From Alphaproteobacteria bacterium US3C007 (GTDB lineage: Bacteria > Pseudomonadota > Alphaproteobacteria > Rhodobacterales > Rhodobacteraceae): a DNA stretch of 64,000 nt. Numbering within the stretch: position 1 is the stretch's first letter; every line of letters starts with the position of its first letter. Shown one piece after another: positions 62,476 to 64,000 of this stretch. The stretch is taken from positions 3,348,001 through 3,412,000 of the forward strand of contig CP139918.1 of assembly GCA_034423775.1 (NCBI GenBank), in the 5' to 3' direction. Made by a program: the position numbers and the translations under genes. The notes beneath the pieces were generated by a model. That model saw nothing but the letters and a program-made list of their open reading frames with translations. It searched no databases and was not told where the DNA came from.

Positions 62476-63774
62476 ATTTCTATCCTTGCTACTGCGTTGA
62501 GCAGCTCTACCATGTGGGCGGAAACGCTGATCCTTAACGAGGCGCAGTTTCATCCATTAGACCTACAAAAAGCAAGCATTGGCCGGCTTTTATTTTATGA
62601 TAAAATTCTCTCTGGCAATCGTAACATTAGTTGCAGCACATGCCATCACCCGGACCATGGCGGTGGTGATGGGCTTAGCCTTGGCATTGGCGAAGGCGGT
62701 GTGGGGATAGGCCCTAAGCGCAGCGCTGGCACGGGCGATGATAAAATCAAAAAGCGCATTCCACGCAATGCCACCGCGCTGTGGAATTTGGGGCATAAAT
62801 CTATAAATATAGTCTTTCAAGACGGACGACTTGAAATCAGCGATATTTATGAAAATGGCTTTAACTCACCGGCTCAGGAATGGTTACCAGATGGGTTAAA
62901 CACGGTTATTTCAGCGCAAGCAATTTTTCCGCTTGTGGCGCAATTTGAAATGGCTGGAAACCCCAAAGAGAATGAAATTGCCGGCGCTGTGCATGACAGA
63001 ATCGATGCGGCTTGGCCGATTTTGGCAAAACGCGTGCGCGTAATCCCAGCCTATGGGGATATGTTCGTCAAAGCCTTTGATGATATCGACAGCCCAGAAC
63101 AAATCACGATCGTGGAAATCGCCAAAGCCCTGGGAGATTTCATCAATCTTGAGTGGCAGAGTTTTGACAGCCCCTATGACGCATTCTTAACCTCGGGCAG
63201 GCCACTAGACCCGGCCAGCGAACGGGGCCGGCAATTGTTTTTTGGCAAGGCAGGCTGCGCAAATTGCCATAATGGCCCTTTACTGAGCGATCAGAAATTC
63301 TACGCGCTTGGTCTGCCCGCCTTTGGGCCCGGCCGCGCACGGCGCTGGGATCCAACCGCACGCGATGTTGGACGTATGGGTGAAAGCGATGACCTGCGCG
63401 ATGCCTATCGCTTCAAAACTCCGCGCTTACGCAATGTTGCCCTAACGGCGCCTTATGGTCATAACGGCGCCTACCCAACCTTAGAAGGGATCCTGCGCCA
63501 TCATTTAGACCCGCAAGGTATGCGTGCGGCTTGGACGCGCGATATGGCCGCCCTACCCTCCGTGCCTTGGTTGGAGGATATTGATTTTGTTATCCAATCA
63601 GATCGCTATGAAATGGCGCGACAAGCTGCAAAAATTGATATTAAGCCCCGCCCACTAACGGATAATCAAATCGCTGATATTGTGAAGTTTTTGCATAGCC
63701 TTACGGGGAAAACCGCCACTAAAAGCCGGTTGGGCAGCCCCGATTTTGTACCCAGCGGCCTGCCCGTTGATTAA
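62422..63774 (+). CDS. Di-haem cytochrome c peroxidase / MauG-like protein
   Basis: A 450-residue protein from the TTG at 62422, which keeps a signal-like stretch (KNLFSAIHISILATALSSSTMWA). No ATG lies between that and MWAETL at 62512, so the start is unresolved. Two haem-binding CxxCH sites are present, CSTCHH and CANCHNG. Other family parts are SIGRLLFYDKILSGNRNISC, PRNATALWNLGH, GRQLFFGKAGC and RFKTPRLRNVALTAPYGHNGAYPTLE. Family members reduce H2O2 or make tryptophan-derived cofactors in the periplasm. The two CxxCH sites and His-rich loops suggest an active protein. Confidence 0.88.
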   Translation: MQRQNLPHPLKNLFSAIHISILATALSSSTMWAETLILNEAQFHPLDLQKASIGRLLFYDKILSGNRNISCSTCHHPDHGGGDGLSLGIGEGGVGIGPKRSAGTGDDKIKKRIPRNATALWNLGHKSINIVFQDGRLEISDIYENGFNSPAQEWLPDGLNTVISAQAIFPLVAQFEMAGNPKENEIAGAVHDRIDAAWPILAKRVRVIPAYGDMFVKAFDDIDSPEQITIVEIAKALGDFINLEWQSFDSPYDAFLTSGRPLDPASERGRQLFFGKAGCANCHNGPLLSDQKFYALGLPAFGPGRARRWDPTARDVGRMGESDDLRDAYRFKTPRLRNVALTAPYGHNGAYPTLEGILRHHLDPQGMRAAWTRDMAALPSVPWLEDIDFVIQSDRYEMARQAAKIDIKPRPLTDNQIADIVKFLHSLTGKTATKSRLGSPDFVPSGLPVD

Positions 63775-64000
63775 ACGGATTTCAGGCGAATGGCTGGCGA
63801 AAATCATCCCTTGGTTTTTAATGCTTATTAAGCCTGCAAAGCGACTGCGCCAGAAACTTGAACGTGCCGGTGATCTGAGGCTTTTGCGGCGCAGATGCGC
63901 ACTGGGTGCATTTATCAAAACTGATACAAATCAGTATTTTGCTCAAGGCTCTGCTCGTCCGAGGTTGGATACATGTAAAAACATTCACCCAGCGCGCCTG

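Overview
The window looks like chromosomal DNA of a marine alphaproteobacterium of the Rhodobacterales (Roseobacter-type). This is inferred from gene content and not from any marker-gene comparison. It carries many substrate-binding-protein importers: two TTT/Tct systems, two TRAP systems, a phosphonate-type ABC system, a taurine-type ABC system and an iron-binding protein. It also has a DHPS (2,3-dihydroxypropane-1-sulfonate) dehydrogenase locus, a 67-residue S21 protein and envelope genes. There is no rRNA, tRNA or CRISPR array that I can recognise.

Layout. 0-3 kb: envelope genes (partial lpxD, an L,D-transpeptidase, and a divergent YcbK-like DUF882 protein). 3-8 kb: a TPR-methyltransferase fusion convergent with a two-gene type I secretion system whose cargo is not in the window. 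9-12 kb: a conserved-looking unknown, a ferric-iron binding protein divergent from a SOUL haem-binding protein, and a universal stress protein. 12-15 kb: a tctCBA importer. 15.6-19.3 kb: a phnDCEE importer with no C-P lyase nearby. 19.6-22.3 kb: three single genes (TIGR03084-like, hot-dog thioesterase, EamA exporter). 22.4-28.5 kb: a minus-strand hyuA-hyuB-FAD oxidoreductase operon followed by a uronate-dehydrogenase-like gene. 29-35.5 kb: a LacI regulator, a pair of LacI-type operators, and a plus-strand operon of a new 57-aa membrane protein, TRAP genes (hpsKLM-like), hpsN and an SDR. 36-40 kb: a four-gene ALDH / LLM flavin oxidoreductase / DUF1185 / alpha-beta hydrolase cassette. 41.3-44.6 kb: tauABC with an unusually long permease. 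45.3-51 kb: an FAD-linked 2-hydroxyacid dehydrogenase, a LysR regulator and tctC-tctA-tctB. 51-58.9 kb: a gene-poor, decayed stretch with rpsU, an isolated phage-type lysis cassette (endolysin, Rz, overlapping Rz1), a frameshifted GNAT remnant, a heptamer repeat and small unknown ORFs. 58.9-61.9 kb: a second TRAP operon (dctQMP order). 62-63.8 kb: a Sel1-repeat protein divergent from a di-haem cytochrome c peroxidase/MauG-like protein.

How it fits together. The window is mainly a scavenging region for dissolved organic matter: sulfonates (DHPS, taurine), reduced phosphorus compounds, carboxylates, a hydantoin or oxoproline-type ring and iron. Each importer sits next to a dedicated regulator or the first catabolic enzymes. 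A recurring architectural detail is a strong hairpin immediately after the substrate-binding-protein gene in four of the importer operons, which would favour excess binding protein over membrane subunits. The decayed 51-58.9 kb stretch and an IS6-type transposase remnant near 35.7 kb mark past mobile-element activity.
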